From: Pirellulales bacterium
Lineage (GTDB): Bacteria; Planctomycetota; Planctomycetia; Pirellulales; UBA1268
Direction: 5' to 3'
DNA length: 64,000 nt
Assembly (NCBI GenBank): GCA_016776925.1
Contig: JADHSL010000005.1
Location: forward strand, 35,158 to 99,157
Part shown: positions 53,729 through 63,041 of the stretch, one piece after another
Layout of the letters: the number at the start of each line of letters is the position of its first letter
Numbering within the stretch: position 1 is the first letter of the stretch
The notes under the pieces: model-generated
Told to the model about the DNA's origin: nothing
Databases searched by the model: none
What the model saw: only the letters and a program-made list of their open reading frames with translations
Position numbers and translations under genes: made by a program

Positions 53729-55228
53729 ATGAATCCACCAATTCGATCACCTCTGGACGAACTGGGGCTCAACCTCACACGACGACGTTTCTTTGAACAA
53801 GGAAGCCATCTCCTTGGTGGTGCGGCGCTTGCATCGCTTCTACCAGGTGGACTTACGCACGGCGCACCGAGTGCCCAAAACAATTCAAACATTGAGATAC
53901 CACGCGTACCGGGCGCCATCGGACCTCACTTTGCCCCGAAAGCAAAACATGTCATCTATCTGCATATGGTTGGTGGACCACCGCAGCAAGATATGTATGA
54001 CTACAAACCCGTGATGGATGACTGGTATGACAAAGAATTGCCTGAAAGCATTCGTAACGGCCAACGACTGACAACCATGACATCTGGTCAGAAGCGATTT
54101 CCGATTGCACCTTCCAAATTCAAATTCAAGCAGCACGGTGAAAGTGGCATGTGGGTGACTGAACTCTTGCCATGGACTGCAAAAATGGTTGATGAGATGT
54201 GCTTTGTACGAAGCATGCATACAGAAGCGATCAATCATGAGCCTGCTATTACCTACATGCAGACTGGGAATCAAATTACGGGACGTCCCTGTCTGGGCTC
54301 ATGGACAAGTTATGGCCTTGGAAGCTTGAATGAAGATTTACCAGCGTTTGTTGTTCTTGTTGCCCAATCGACAAAGCCAGCACAGGCGCAGGCCATTGGA
54401 GCGCGACTCTGGTCGAGTGGATATCTTCCGGGTGAATATGCCGGCGTAAGCTTTCGTTCGAGTGGTGACCCCATTCTTTACATTAATAATCCACCAGGGG
54501 TTTCCGATGCCGTTCGTCGAAAAACACTTGATGGACTGCAGGCTTTAAACCAGCAGACGTTTGAGAAAATTGGTGACCCTGAAATACGAACACGAATTGC
54601 TCAGTACGAAATGGCCTATCGGATGCAGACCAGCGTGCCTGACCTCACTGATATTTCTCAGGAGTCTGAAAGTACGCTTGCGTTGTATGGTGATCAGGTA
54701 AAAAACGCAGGGTCGTTCGCGAACTCTGTGCTCATGGCACGTCGCATGGTGGAGCGTGGCGTACGGTTTGTCCAGCTGTACCTCAATCATTGGGATACAC
54801 ACAGCGACGTTGCGAACCGCCTCCCGAATGGCTGTCGAGATATTGACCAGGCCTGTTACGGATTAATCAATGACTTGAAGTCTCGTGGGCTTCTTGATGA
54901 CACGCTCATCGTCTGGGGTGGTGAATTTGGCCGTACGGTTTATTCGCAGGGTGGTCTGTCAAAAGAAAACTATGGACGTGATCATCATCCACGTTGCTTC
55001 ACGATGTGGATGTGTGGTGGTGGAGCCAAGCCTGGGCAGATCTATGGTGAAACAGATGACTTCTCATACAACATCGTGAAAGATCCTGTGCATATTCGAG
55101 ATTTTCATGCCACGGTGCTTCACCTGCTTGGCTTCGACCATGAGCGATTTACATATCGTCATCTTGGTCTGGATCAGAAACTGACAGGTGTTGAGCATGC
55201 CAAGATCATTCATGACCTGCTTGCCTGA
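53729..55228 (+). CDS. DUF1501 family protein
   Basis: TRRRFFEQGSHLLGGAALASLLPGG; KHVIYLHMVGGPPQQDMYDYKP; LIVWGGEFGRTVYSQGG...YGRDHHPRCF. Confidence 0.93.
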   Translation: MNPPIRSPLDELGLNLTRRRFFEQGSHLLGGAALASLLPGGLTHGAPSAQNNSNIEIPRVPGAIGPHFAPKAKHVIYLHMVGGPPQQDMYDYKPVMDDWYDKELPESIRNGQRLTTMTSGQKRFPIAPSKFKFKQHGESGMWVTELLPWTAKMVDEMCFVRSMHTEAINHEPAITYMQTGNQITGRPCLGSWTSYGLGSLNEDLPAFVVLVAQSTKPAQAQAIGARLWSSGYLPGEYAGVSFRSSGDPILYINNPPGVSDAVRRKTLDGLQALNQQTFEKIGDPEIRTRIAQYEMAYRMQTSVPDLTDISQESESTLALYGDQVKNAGSFANSVLMARRMVERGVRFVQLYLNHWDTHSDVANRLPNGCRDIDQACYGLINDLKSRGLLDDTLIVWGGEFGRTVYSQGGLSKENYGRDHHPRCFTMWMCGGGAKPGQIYGETDDFSYNIVKDPVHIRDFHATVLHLLGFDHERFTYRHLGLDQKLTGVEHAKIIHDLLA

Positions 55229-55400
55229 CGGTGCTGCGGTCTCAAAATAGACTGCACCATCTGTTTCCAGATTCACTCAGCAGCAACAGGCTAATTACCT
55301 GTTTTTTCCGCGATGTTTTCGTAACGCTTGGCAGAACGAGAACATCTGCTCATCATGCAGGTTGAAAGTGTGGTGTTCTTTTCAAAGAGGGGTCTATCTG

Positions 55401-56819
55401 ATGATCAAGTATTTTTTAGCAGTTGTACTCAGTCTGCACTGTGCATGTGCCTATGCTGAGAGTCGTCCAAACGTTCTTTGGATTTACCTCGAAGATGTGA
55501 GTGGGTGGCTCAGTTGTTATGGCGAGACACTCATTGAAACACCGAACTTTGACCGGCTTGCTGCACGTGGTATTCGCTTTGATCGATTCTACACGCCAGC
55601 TGGTGTCTGCTCAGCAACTCGTTCTGCCACGATTGTTGGCGCAATGCAGACGAGTTTTGGCATTCACAACCACCGTAGTGGACGACCAGATTTTCGTGGT
55701 CAGGCCATGGGCGCAGCCTTTGATGACATCCGATTGCCTGCAGGCGTCGAACCTCTTCCAGTTTTGATGAAGAAAGCCGGGTACTTTACGTTTAATCAAT
55801 CTGGCAAAGATGACTACAACTTTAAATGGAGTGCAGAAAATTTCTATAGCCCGAACAGCAAAACAAATCTTTGGCGGAACCGCGAAGATGGCCAACCATT
55901 TTTTGGGCAGGTTCAACTTCGTGGCGGCAAGCTTGGCAAGCGGGCAAAGCCAGTGATTGATCCTGCAACCGTACCTGTTCCGCCGTACTACCCAGACATT
56001 CCTGAAGTGCGTGAAGAAATTGCGCATCACTACGACTGTCTTCTGAAGACTGATCAGGAAATTGGCAACCTGCTTGACCAGCTTGAAAAGGATGGACTCA
56101 CTGATTCAACGTATATCTTCTGCTTTAGTGACCATGGCTACAAACTTCATCGCCACAAACAATTTTTATACGAAGGTGGTATTCGCATGCCACTGCTTGT
56201 GGCTGGCCCTGGAATCAAATCAGGGCAAGTACGTGATGATCTTGTCAGTGGTATTGATATCGCGCCGGCAAGCCTTGCAGCTGCTGGGCTTTCTATTCCT
56301 TCTTTTATGGAAGGGCGAGATTTCTTAGCAAAAGATTACACACCACGTGAGTATCTTGTCGCTGCTCGTGATCGATGTGATTACAGCATTGAAAAAATTC
56401 GGGCAATCGTCACGCCACGATTTAAGTATCTGCGCAATTATTTGACAGACCGTCCTTTTATGCAGCCGAGTTATAAAGATCCGTGGCCTGTTTCCATACG
56501 ATTTCGAGAGATGATGGCCAATAATGAGATGAATGAGACACAACTCATTTTCTTTGGTCCAGAAAAGCCGCCTGAAGAACTGTATGATCTGGAGAATGAC
56601 CCACATGAAATTCATAATCTTGCTGAGGATTCTGCATTTCAGAAAGAGCTTGAAGAGCATCGTGCGATGTTGAAAGACTGGATTGCAGAAACTGGTGATC
56701 AGGGCCAGGCAACCGAAAGTGATGCTGGTTTACTTGCAGCCTTGAAGCGGTGGGGAGACAAGTGCGTCAACCCGGAATATGATCGTGTACGATCGCAACT
56801 CAACGAATCCAAAAATTGA
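55401..56819 (+). CDS. Sulfatase with signal peptide
   Basis: RPNVLWIYLEDVSGWLSCYGETLIETPNFDRLAARG; CSATRSATIVGAMQTSFG sulfatase signature region. Confidence 0.92.
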   Translation: MIKYFLAVVLSLHCACAYAESRPNVLWIYLEDVSGWLSCYGETLIETPNFDRLAARGIRFDRFYTPAGVCSATRSATIVGAMQTSFGIHNHRSGRPDFRGQAMGAAFDDIRLPAGVEPLPVLMKKAGYFTFNQSGKDDYNFKWSAENFYSPNSKTNLWRNREDGQPFFGQVQLRGGKLGKRAKPVIDPATVPVPPYYPDIPEVREEIAHHYDCLLKTDQEIGNLLDQLEKDGLTDSTYIFCFSDHGYKLHRHKQFLYEGGIRMPLLVAGPGIKSGQVRDDLVSGIDIAPASLAAAGLSIPSFMEGRDFLAKDYTPREYLVAARDRCDYSIEKIRAIVTPRFKYLRNYLTDRPFMQPSYKDPWPVSIRFREMMANNEMNETQLIFFGPEKPPEELYDLENDPHEIHNLAEDSAFQKELEEHRAMLKDWIAETGDQGQATESDAGLLAALKRWGDKCVNPEYDRVRSQLNESKN

Positions 56820-56861
56820 TTCCGTAATTTGCTTCAGTTCTACTAGTGTCACCCATCAAAC

Positions 56862-56934
56862 GCCCTCGTAGCTCAGGGGATAGAGCACCGCTTTCCTAAA
56901 GCGGGAGTCGCAGGTTCGAATCCTGCCGGGGGTA
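56862..56934 (+). tRNA. tRNA-Arg (anticodon CCT)
   Basis: Acceptor GCCCTCG/CGGGGGT, anticodon arm CCGCT-TTCCTAA-AGCGG, T-arm GCAGG-TTCGAAT-CCTGC folded by hand. Confidence 0.93.
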
Positions 56935-57179
56935 CTACCTTCTCCAGACGTATAGCGTTTTTTTGCGATTTGTATCCGCTGGATACAGATATGGATACAG
57001 AACCGCTCAACTGACTATCCCAATCCCCGCTCAAGATGGGGTCTAAAAGGGCCAAGTTTCAGCACAGATTTCGGGCCAGTTTCAGGTAATGCAAAGGGAA
57101 AAATATGGCTATTAATTTGGGCCTATAAATATAGGGTTAATATCTATGCAAAATATCTATGCAAATTTGCATTTAAATC

Positions 57180-57208
57180 TTGACAACAGAATGCCGATAC
57201 TGTATAAT
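57180..57208 (+). promoter_or_regulatory. Consensus sigma70-type promoter TTGACA-N17-TATAAT
   Basis: Exact -35 (57180-57185) and -10 (57203-57208) hexamers with 17-nt spacer. Confidence 0.75.
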
Positions 57209-57263
57209 AAGAGCATACAAAGGACGGATGAGACTATTTTTTAGGACTTTTGGAGGATTAGAC

Positions 57264-57821
57264 ATGGGATGGCAAGTTTACTCGCGAACGAACATTTGGG
57301 GCAGTGAAAAAGCAATCAAGCAAATTGAAGAACTAATAAGCAGCCCAGAAGCACTTGAAGCAAAGTTTCCATGTGTCTCGACCTTCGGCCTACCTTATGT
57401 CTCCTACAAAACAGACAGAGACAATAATCCCTGTGGATATATCCAAGTTGTGTTCGACACTCGGAAAGAAGTTCCAGAAGATCTATTTGCTTGGTGCGAA
57501 AGCCTCGAATGCCGTATTGATGCGGTATCAAACTGCGAAGGAGACAATGACGAGGAGCATTATGATTCCGAGACAATCAAAGAAGACCGTGAATACAAAC
57601 TGGAACACCTAGAGGAACGTCTAGAGGCTCAAAAAGAAAAACTCGCTGAAGCACAAGCCGAAGAGGAAATGGGTATAGGAGTGCAAAATAACTCCAACGG
57701 TGGTGTTACTTTCTCAGCAGCAGATATGGCCAAGGCCATGGTACAGACAACAGAAGGTAATATTGCCAGACTACGACAGCAAATTGCTGGAGACATTTGG
57801 ACACAAGCATTAGAGGACTAG
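57264..57821 (+). CDS. Hypothetical element protein with C-terminal coiled coil
   Basis: TGGAGG ribosome-binding site before ATG at 57264; no family recognised. Confidence 0.65.
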   Translation: MGWQVYSRTNIWGSEKAIKQIEELISSPEALEAKFPCVSTFGLPYVSYKTDRDNNPCGYIQVVFDTRKEVPEDLFAWCESLECRIDAVSNCEGDNDEEHYDSETIKEDREYKLEHLEERLEAQKEKLAEAQAEEEMGIGVQNNSNGGVTFSAADMAKAMVQTTEGNIARLRQQIAGDIWTQALED

Positions 57822-57964
57822 TTGGAGATGGTTGGTGGTGGCTGGGACATTTAAAACTAAGTAGATGATTCAATACATCATCGGGCCTAGTGTTCGATTC
57901 AAACCAGTATCATCTATTTTTTGTCAGGCCACCGCTGACCGGATCCAAATTTGAGGATGAAATT

Positions 57965-58615
57965 ATGAGTGATTTGGAAAAGAAAATTGAAGCAATAGAC
58001 GACATGACGCGAGAAATTGCTGCAATCCAACACAACAATTACTTCATTCTTGAACAATACCGACTCGTTGAAGAACAAATAAACAAAGTTCGCACCAAAT
58101 ATGAAAAGAAATTCAGTGGAAAATTAGCCAGTGACGACCTGCTAAACAAAAAAATAAAGCAATATCGGGAGGAATTAGAACTAAGAAATGAGGTTCTTCC
58201 TCAAAGTAAAAAGAAATTGGTACTAAGAATTACAGGCCAATTAAAAGTACAGTTCTTAAAGGCAATGCTTCAGGACTTCGCCGCCAATGATATTGAGACT
58301 GTGACGCTAGACGACATGGTTAATTGGTGCAGCAGGAAAAGTAGAAGTAAAGGAGCGGCAAAGATCTTGAATGAATTGGGTATTGGGGATATTTCCATAC
58401 CATCAACACAGTTCTTTCAAACCACTATCAATGGAAACAATATTCGTCTGTACCCAACAGAAGCATATGTAACCAAGAAACCACCAGAACCAGCACACTT
58501 TATTGTCAAGAAATGGAAGACATGGTTTGACAAAGAAGAAGACAGAATGCTCGCTGGTAAACAAAACAAAGAAGACAAGACAACGGCTCGAAATCGTAAG
58601 GTGCATTCCAAATGA
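57965..58615 (+). CDS. Hypothetical coiled-coil element protein
   Basis: MSDLEKKIEAIDDMTREIAAIQHNN...; internal Met preferred over 57890; no family recognised. Confidence 0.6.
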   Translation: MSDLEKKIEAIDDMTREIAAIQHNNYFILEQYRLVEEQINKVRTKYEKKFSGKLASDDLLNKKIKQYREELELRNEVLPQSKKKLVLRITGQLKVQFLKAMLQDFAANDIETVTLDDMVNWCSRKSRSKGAAKILNELGIGDISIPSTQFFQTTINGNNIRLYPTEAYVTKKPPEPAHFIVKKWKTWFDKEEDRMLAGKQNKEDKTTARNRKVHSK

Positions 58616-58890
58616 CGAAGGCCGAAGCAAAACAAAAAGTGAAACAGGAAGGTGGCTGGGAGATGGTTAAAGTCTTCGACACCTACCACCTAATGGCTTG
58701 GTACAACTGGAGCGAAGGTTACGTCAAAAAGATGAGGAATGAAGGAATGCCGACTTGGAAAGATGGACGCCGAAACAGGTATGACCAACAGGAAGTACAG
58801 GCTTGGCTCAACACTCATAATTTTTTTGTGCCTTCCGGACAGTCTCTAGACTATTGTGATAATAAATATGTAAGGGTAACTATACTATGA
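58612..58890 (+). CDS. Excisionase-like small HTH DNA-binding protein
   Basis: DTYHLMAWYNWSEGYVKKMRNEGMPTWKDGRRNRYDQQEVQAWL resembles MerR/HTH_17 excisionases; directly upstream of integrase, 4-nt overlaps both sides. Confidence 0.65.
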   Translation: MTKAEAKQKVKQEGGWEMVKVFDTYHLMAWYNWSEGYVKKMRNEGMPTWKDGRRNRYDQQEVQAWLNTHNFFVPSGQSLDYCDNKYVRVTIL

Positions 58891-60173
58891 AATCCCGACC
58901 ATGTTCTAAGAACCCAAAGTTGTGGACGTTTGAGATTGATTTGGGAACGGACCACAGACGTAAGCGGTTCTCCATTCGCAAAAGATTCTTGAACTCGAAA
59001 TTGCAAAGAGCCTGTGAAGCAATGTTTGAGGAGATAGAAGAACACTATCTAAGCAAAGAACCACTAAGCAAAGATAGCAAGGAAACTTTGCTGACAATTA
59101 CAAACCATGGTGAAGATTGGGAACACAGACTTCAAGCACTTGGTGCTATTGCCGAAATCAAACAAAGAATATCCGACTATACAGTTGACCAAGCATGGAA
59201 CTCCTACACGGCTCGAAGAGGTGTGGAAGAAACATGGGCCGACGGAACATACAAAAACTGGAGGAACTGTTGGAAAAGAATACAGGCTGGTGGCTTCGAC
59301 CCAAATAAAAAACTGAGTGAAGTAACCGGAATATATTTGTTGGAATGTCTTGAGGCTCTTCGGCTGACCTATAGATATGAAACACTCGACAAAGACTGCA
59401 AGAACTTTGTGCAGATGTTCACATGGTACGCCAACAAAGGACGATTCGAAGATAATGAACTAGAAGGAATTACCTTCAACGAGAAGTTTGTAAAAGGTGA
59501 ATCGATCCAAGGTGGCAATCCAAAAGAGACAGAAGAAATCACAGAGGAAATGTTCTGGGATGCCTTCGAGAAGATCACTCTTGTTCCTCTTCACTACGCT
59601 CGAACAACTTATGACAGACAACCATCACTAGAACACCAAACATTGTTTGCATATTGGTTCTGGCTTGGTGCGAGAAAGATGGATCCCGTGGGTGATAAAT
59701 GGGCGGACATCGACTGGGAAAAAAATACTGTCAATAGATTCTGTGGCAAAAAGAAAAGGAAACTAAAAGACCCATGCCCAATTCCTTGGCAGTTTTTGCC
59801 GACACTCACCAAGTGGCGGGACGAAGTAATCGAAAGAAATGGTGAGGCAAAGGGAAGAATTTTCCCTTACCTATCGGAGGTAGATGGTTCTGCTGTTTAC
59901 AACTTCTACTTCGACCGACTCAAAGTAAGAACTACTCACAACGGCAAAGAATGTTGGATAGATCCTTGGAAGGGTTTAATCCAATCACTTCGAGTGACTC
60001 GCTCAAAGAGACTTCGAACGGATCTTCCAAATGGTCGCTATCTAGAAAGTATATGGATCGGACACGCTCAAGATGTTGCCGACGCCAACTATGACTTCAC
60101 GAACTCCGAAGACTTCCGTTTGATAACAGAATCAAAGGCTGGACGAATAACTAGGGAAAGTGGTGCAGCATGA
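58887..60173 (+). CDS. Tyrosine recombinase (phage-type integrase)
   Basis: WFWLGARKMDPVGDKWADIDWEKNTV (Arg I box) and SLRVTRSKRLRTDLPNGRYLESIWIGHAQDVADANYDFTNSEDF (box II with WIGH and Tyr). Confidence 0.85.
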   Translation: MKSRPCSKNPKLWTFEIDLGTDHRRKRFSIRKRFLNSKLQRACEAMFEEIEEHYLSKEPLSKDSKETLLTITNHGEDWEHRLQALGAIAEIKQRISDYTVDQAWNSYTARRGVEETWADGTYKNWRNCWKRIQAGGFDPNKKLSEVTGIYLLECLEALRLTYRYETLDKDCKNFVQMFTWYANKGRFEDNELEGITFNEKFVKGESIQGGNPKETEEITEEMFWDAFEKITLVPLHYARTTYDRQPSLEHQTLFAYWFWLGARKMDPVGDKWADIDWEKNTVNRFCGKKKRKLKDPCPIPWQFLPTLTKWRDEVIERNGEAKGRIFPYLSEVDGSAVYNFYFDRLKVRTTHNGKECWIDPWKGLIQSLRVTRSKRLRTDLPNGRYLESIWIGHAQDVADANYDFTNSEDFRLITESKAGRITRESGAA

Positions 60174-60187
60174 AAGGAGATATGTAG

Positions 60188-60235
60188 ATGTTTGTGGTAA
60201 TGATTTTCATTTTGGTTTTTTTACTAACGAGGTGA
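60188..60235 (+). CDS. Tiny hydrophobic peptide MFVVMIFILVFLLTR
   Basis: 15-codon ORF with AAGGAG 8 nt upstream of ATG; not in the supplied ORF track because of size. Confidence 0.35.
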   Translation: MFVVMIFILVFLLTR

Positions 60236-60238
60236 CTT

Positions 60239-60418
60239 ATGTTTTTTGATGACTTTTTGGATGACGTACCGGAACTAGAAGCGGTGATGCCTGGCATCGT
60301 ATTTGGAACAGTAGATGTTGTCTGTGATGGTTGTGGAGAAATCCAAACCCATAGAGAAAATCCAGACGGATCCAATCAATACTGGTGTTCGAAATGTGAA
60401 ACAGTAACGGAGATATAG
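60239..60418 (+). CDS. Small CxxC...CxxC zinc-ribbon protein (59 aa)
   Basis: MFFDDFLDDVPELEAVMPGIVFGTVDVVCDGCGEIQTHRENPDGSNQYWCSKCETVTEI*, GAGGTG upstream; below the track's length cut. Confidence 0.6.
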   Translation: MFFDDFLDDVPELEAVMPGIVFGTVDVVCDGCGEIQTHRENPDGSNQYWCSKCETVTEI

Positions 60419-60420
60419 GG

Positions 60421-61677
60421 ATGATAGTTCTTCTTCCTGAATCAATATGGCTTTCACCATTTATGAATGACCTACAGGCTTTGAAAATTGTTTCGATGGT
60501 TGCTTGTCAACAAATAAAGCAAGTACACAAGTGGCGAAGCAAAAACGAAATCAAAGGAAGACCAAGAACTCAAGCCGAAGTTTTAAATGAGTGGGCAAAT
60601 ATATGGTCTAAGAATTTAAAAAAGGTAACGCCGACATACAAAACAAAAATTGATGAGTTGGTAGACAAAAACATACTGGAGAGAAACCCAATCTACTCCA
60701 ACTTCAAAGGAAAGAAATTCCCTAAATCATTCCGGTTCCACGAAAACCTTAGTACTGACAATCTGTTCCTCATGCAAATTAAACAACGCAAGAAGCCGAG
60801 GAGACACAGAAGAAAGACAGGAGCATTTTCTAGTTATCACGAAGCGGCCATGAGTTGGATCGACTGTTTTGATTTACCAGAAAAGTTTTTGCAGGAGTAT
60901 GAAACTATATGTGAAGAATCAACATGGCCAGATTATGAAAGACTACAGATAGTAGAACTAAACAATAAAAGTTGGTGGCATACCGTTGATAAATTTGGCC
61001 GCTATCACACACCATTAACCAACATGAATAAGAAACTGAGAATGTTTCTATGTTGCAAAGGTTCAGGGATCGTTGGTTTTGATTTTGCCAACTTTCAACC
61101 AGCACTATTGGAACATTTCCCAACCAATAGCATTGCAATACAAATACCTGACAGAGAAAGAGAGCATTACAAAACACTCTGCAAGACAGGAACCATCTAC
61201 CAATACATGCTGGAGCAAACTTCCCACAGAACCAAAGCGAAAGCAAAGGAAGAATTTTTGGCCATGCTTAACAAACCAAATAACAGCATGAAAAAAATGG
61301 AAATGTGGACAGCATTTGACCGCAATTTTCCACACTATTCGAAAGTTATACAGGAAATAAAAGTAGGTAGTGGAAAAGATCCACACAAACAAATGGCAAG
61401 TTTTTTAATGAGCAAAGAAAGCCAAATAATTTTTGGACATGTCGTTAAAAATTTCCAAGAAATGACCTCGGACTCCATACCATTTTTCACAATACATGAT
61501 GCCGTTTACACAATTAAAAACTCCAAGAAATTACTAAAGCAATCAATGGAGAAAGCAATCACCAACTGTAAAATTTCTACCTTCTGCAAGGGGGAAGAGG
61601 GTTCTACTACCTGTTATCCATCCCAACCCACAAATGTGGCAATGAAACCAGAGCAAAATTTATGGCTCACTTTCTAG
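60421..61677 (+). CDS. Divergent family-A-polymerase-like protein (putative replication/repair polymerase of element)
   Basis: GRYHTPLTNMNKKLRMFLCCKGSGIVGFDFANFQPALL (motif-A-like), RTKAKAKEEFLAMLNKP (motif-B-like), FDRNFPHYSKVIQEIK, LMSKESQII, FFTIHDAVYT (HD motif-C-like). Confidence 0.55.
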   Translation: MIVLLPESIWLSPFMNDLQALKIVSMVACQQIKQVHKWRSKNEIKGRPRTQAEVLNEWANIWSKNLKKVTPTYKTKIDELVDKNILERNPIYSNFKGKKFPKSFRFHENLSTDNLFLMQIKQRKKPRRHRRKTGAFSSYHEAAMSWIDCFDLPEKFLQEYETICEESTWPDYERLQIVELNNKSWWHTVDKFGRYHTPLTNMNKKLRMFLCCKGSGIVGFDFANFQPALLEHFPTNSIAIQIPDREREHYKTLCKTGTIYQYMLEQTSHRTKAKAKEEFLAMLNKPNNSMKKMEMWTAFDRNFPHYSKVIQEIKVGSGKDPHKQMASFLMSKESQIIFGHVVKNFQEMTSDSIPFFTIHDAVYTIKNSKKLLKQSMEKAITNCKISTFCKGEEGSTTCYPSQPTNVAMKPEQNLWLTF

Positions 61678-61752
61678 ATTTTCTTTTGGAAAAAATGTTC
61701 CGTTTAAGAACTCACGGTGTATTCATAAGAAGAACATTAAAAGGAGAAACAT

Positions 61753-62046
61753 ATGCGGCAACAAACAAAATATGAAGGAATTGTTTACGAACATATCCAT
61801 AGACACGCCAACAAAGACTATTGGCCGTTTCATGACTTAGCGTCATTCCTAAACAGCCAAATTGATAATGAGCCACTTCTTGGAAAAGAATTCCTATTTG
61901 TATGGCAAGACGAAGATGAAGTTTTCGTGAAAGAAGTTAGTTGTTTCGATGAGTTTCTAAACCTGCCCGATAATGCAACACAATTTTCCAAACATGAAAT
62001 AGAAATGGAATGGTATGAGCAAAATAGAACCCTTGTCGAATGCTAG
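61753..62046 (+). CDS. Hypothetical small acidic element protein
   Basis: 97 aa; AAGGAGA upstream of ATG. Confidence 0.6.
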   Translation: MRQQTKYEGIVYEHIHRHANKDYWPFHDLASFLNSQIDNEPLLGKEFLFVWQDEDEVFVKEVSCFDEFLNLPDNATQFSKHEIEMEWYEQNRTLVEC

Positions 62047-62314
62047 ACACAATGTGACCCAACTAATCAAAAACATCCACAAGATAAAACCCGACGCAAC
62101 AAATCATGAAATCAAAGAAGTTCTACTCGAACATCACGGTTTGGATTGTGGATCCAATCTAATCATACAGGCTATTGGAAGTGAACGAGACCGACTTCCG
62201 TTGATGCAAAGAAGAGACAAACTAATCCCAAAGGCTATGGACTTATTGGAAAGTTGTAATGGAAATACAGTGATCGCCCATAATGTTCTTAATCATGTGG
62301 TGAAACATGTATGA
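62015..62314 (+). CDS. Hypothetical element protein
   Basis: 99-aa ORF overlapping upstream ORF by 32 nt and downstream ORF by 8 nt. Confidence 0.5.
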   Translation: MSKIEPLSNARHNVTQLIKNIHKIKPDATNHEIKEVLLEHHGLDCGSNLIIQAIGSERDRLPLMQRRDKLIPKAMDLLESCNGNTVIAHNVLNHVVKHV

Positions 62315-63041
62315 ACATATGGAGTTTGCAAAACCTAATCATGTAAGAAAGGGAATGACTCCACAGGAATCTTATTGGTTGGAGAAAATTGAAAGTGAAA
62401 TAGAAAGAGACAAGAGAAACCAAAGAATTAGTGGTGGTTGTGGTTTAGGATTTCTTAATTTTGTGGAGCAGATGAAGAAGATTTGCAAATTAGGAAGTGA
62501 AACAAAAGCCAATATTCCCTGTAGTTATTTATTCCCAAGAGAAGATCCGAAAGCAGTAGCACAAATAGAAAAGGTGGAGTGGAGTGGAGTTCCAAAAAGT
62601 CGTGGTTCACTTCTTTATCTGACAAAGTTATTTGTTCTCGATACAGAAAGAGACAATGGTATTGGGACAAATTTTGTGCAAGAAATAAAAAGAATAGTTG
62701 ATGAAACTGGTATGGTTTTATTTTTAAGGGCGGAGAGTTTTAGTTTTAGTAATGAAGAAGGTGGACTCCCATATTCCTTCTACAATATGGACGACCTGCT
62801 CCAAAGTTGGGAGGCGGAAAAACTTACCTCAAATGATGGCGATATGGTTTTAATAGAATGGTACAAGAGACTAGGATTTTTAAACGCCTGCACCCATGAT
62901 GGAGATATTTGGCCAGTTAAGGATTACCACAAACTTGACAAACAATTTCTATATGTTGGTGCCAAGAATCCAGACCAAGATTTATATCTAAATCGGACCA
63001 ATGAATCTGGTATGTGTGCATTTTGTAGAAATCAAAAATGA
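62307..63041 (+). CDS. GNAT-like N-acetyltransferase
   Basis: LTKLFVLDTERDNGIGTNFVQEIKRIVDETGMVLFLRAES ... LIEWYKRLGFLNA: GNAT motif A and terminal YxxxGF pattern. Confidence 0.65.
   Translation: MYEHMEFAKPNHVRKGMTPQESYWLEKIESEIERDKRNQRISGGCGLGFLNFVEQMKKICKLGSETKANIPCSYLFPREDPKAVAQIEKVEWSGVPKSRGSLLYLTKLFVLDTERDNGIGTNFVQEIKRIVDETGMVLFLRAESFSFSNEEGGLPYSFYNMDDLLQSWEAEKLTSNDGDMVLIEWYKRLGFLNACTHDGDIWPVKDYHKLDKQFLYVGAKNPDQDLYLNRTNESGMCAFCRNQK

Noticed and set aside
56873-57055. Minus-strand 60-aa ORF ending VVPPAGFEPATPALGKRCSIP
   Set aside because: It is the reverse complement of the tRNA-Arg gene; this AGFEPATPAL-type translation is a well-known spurious ORF class.
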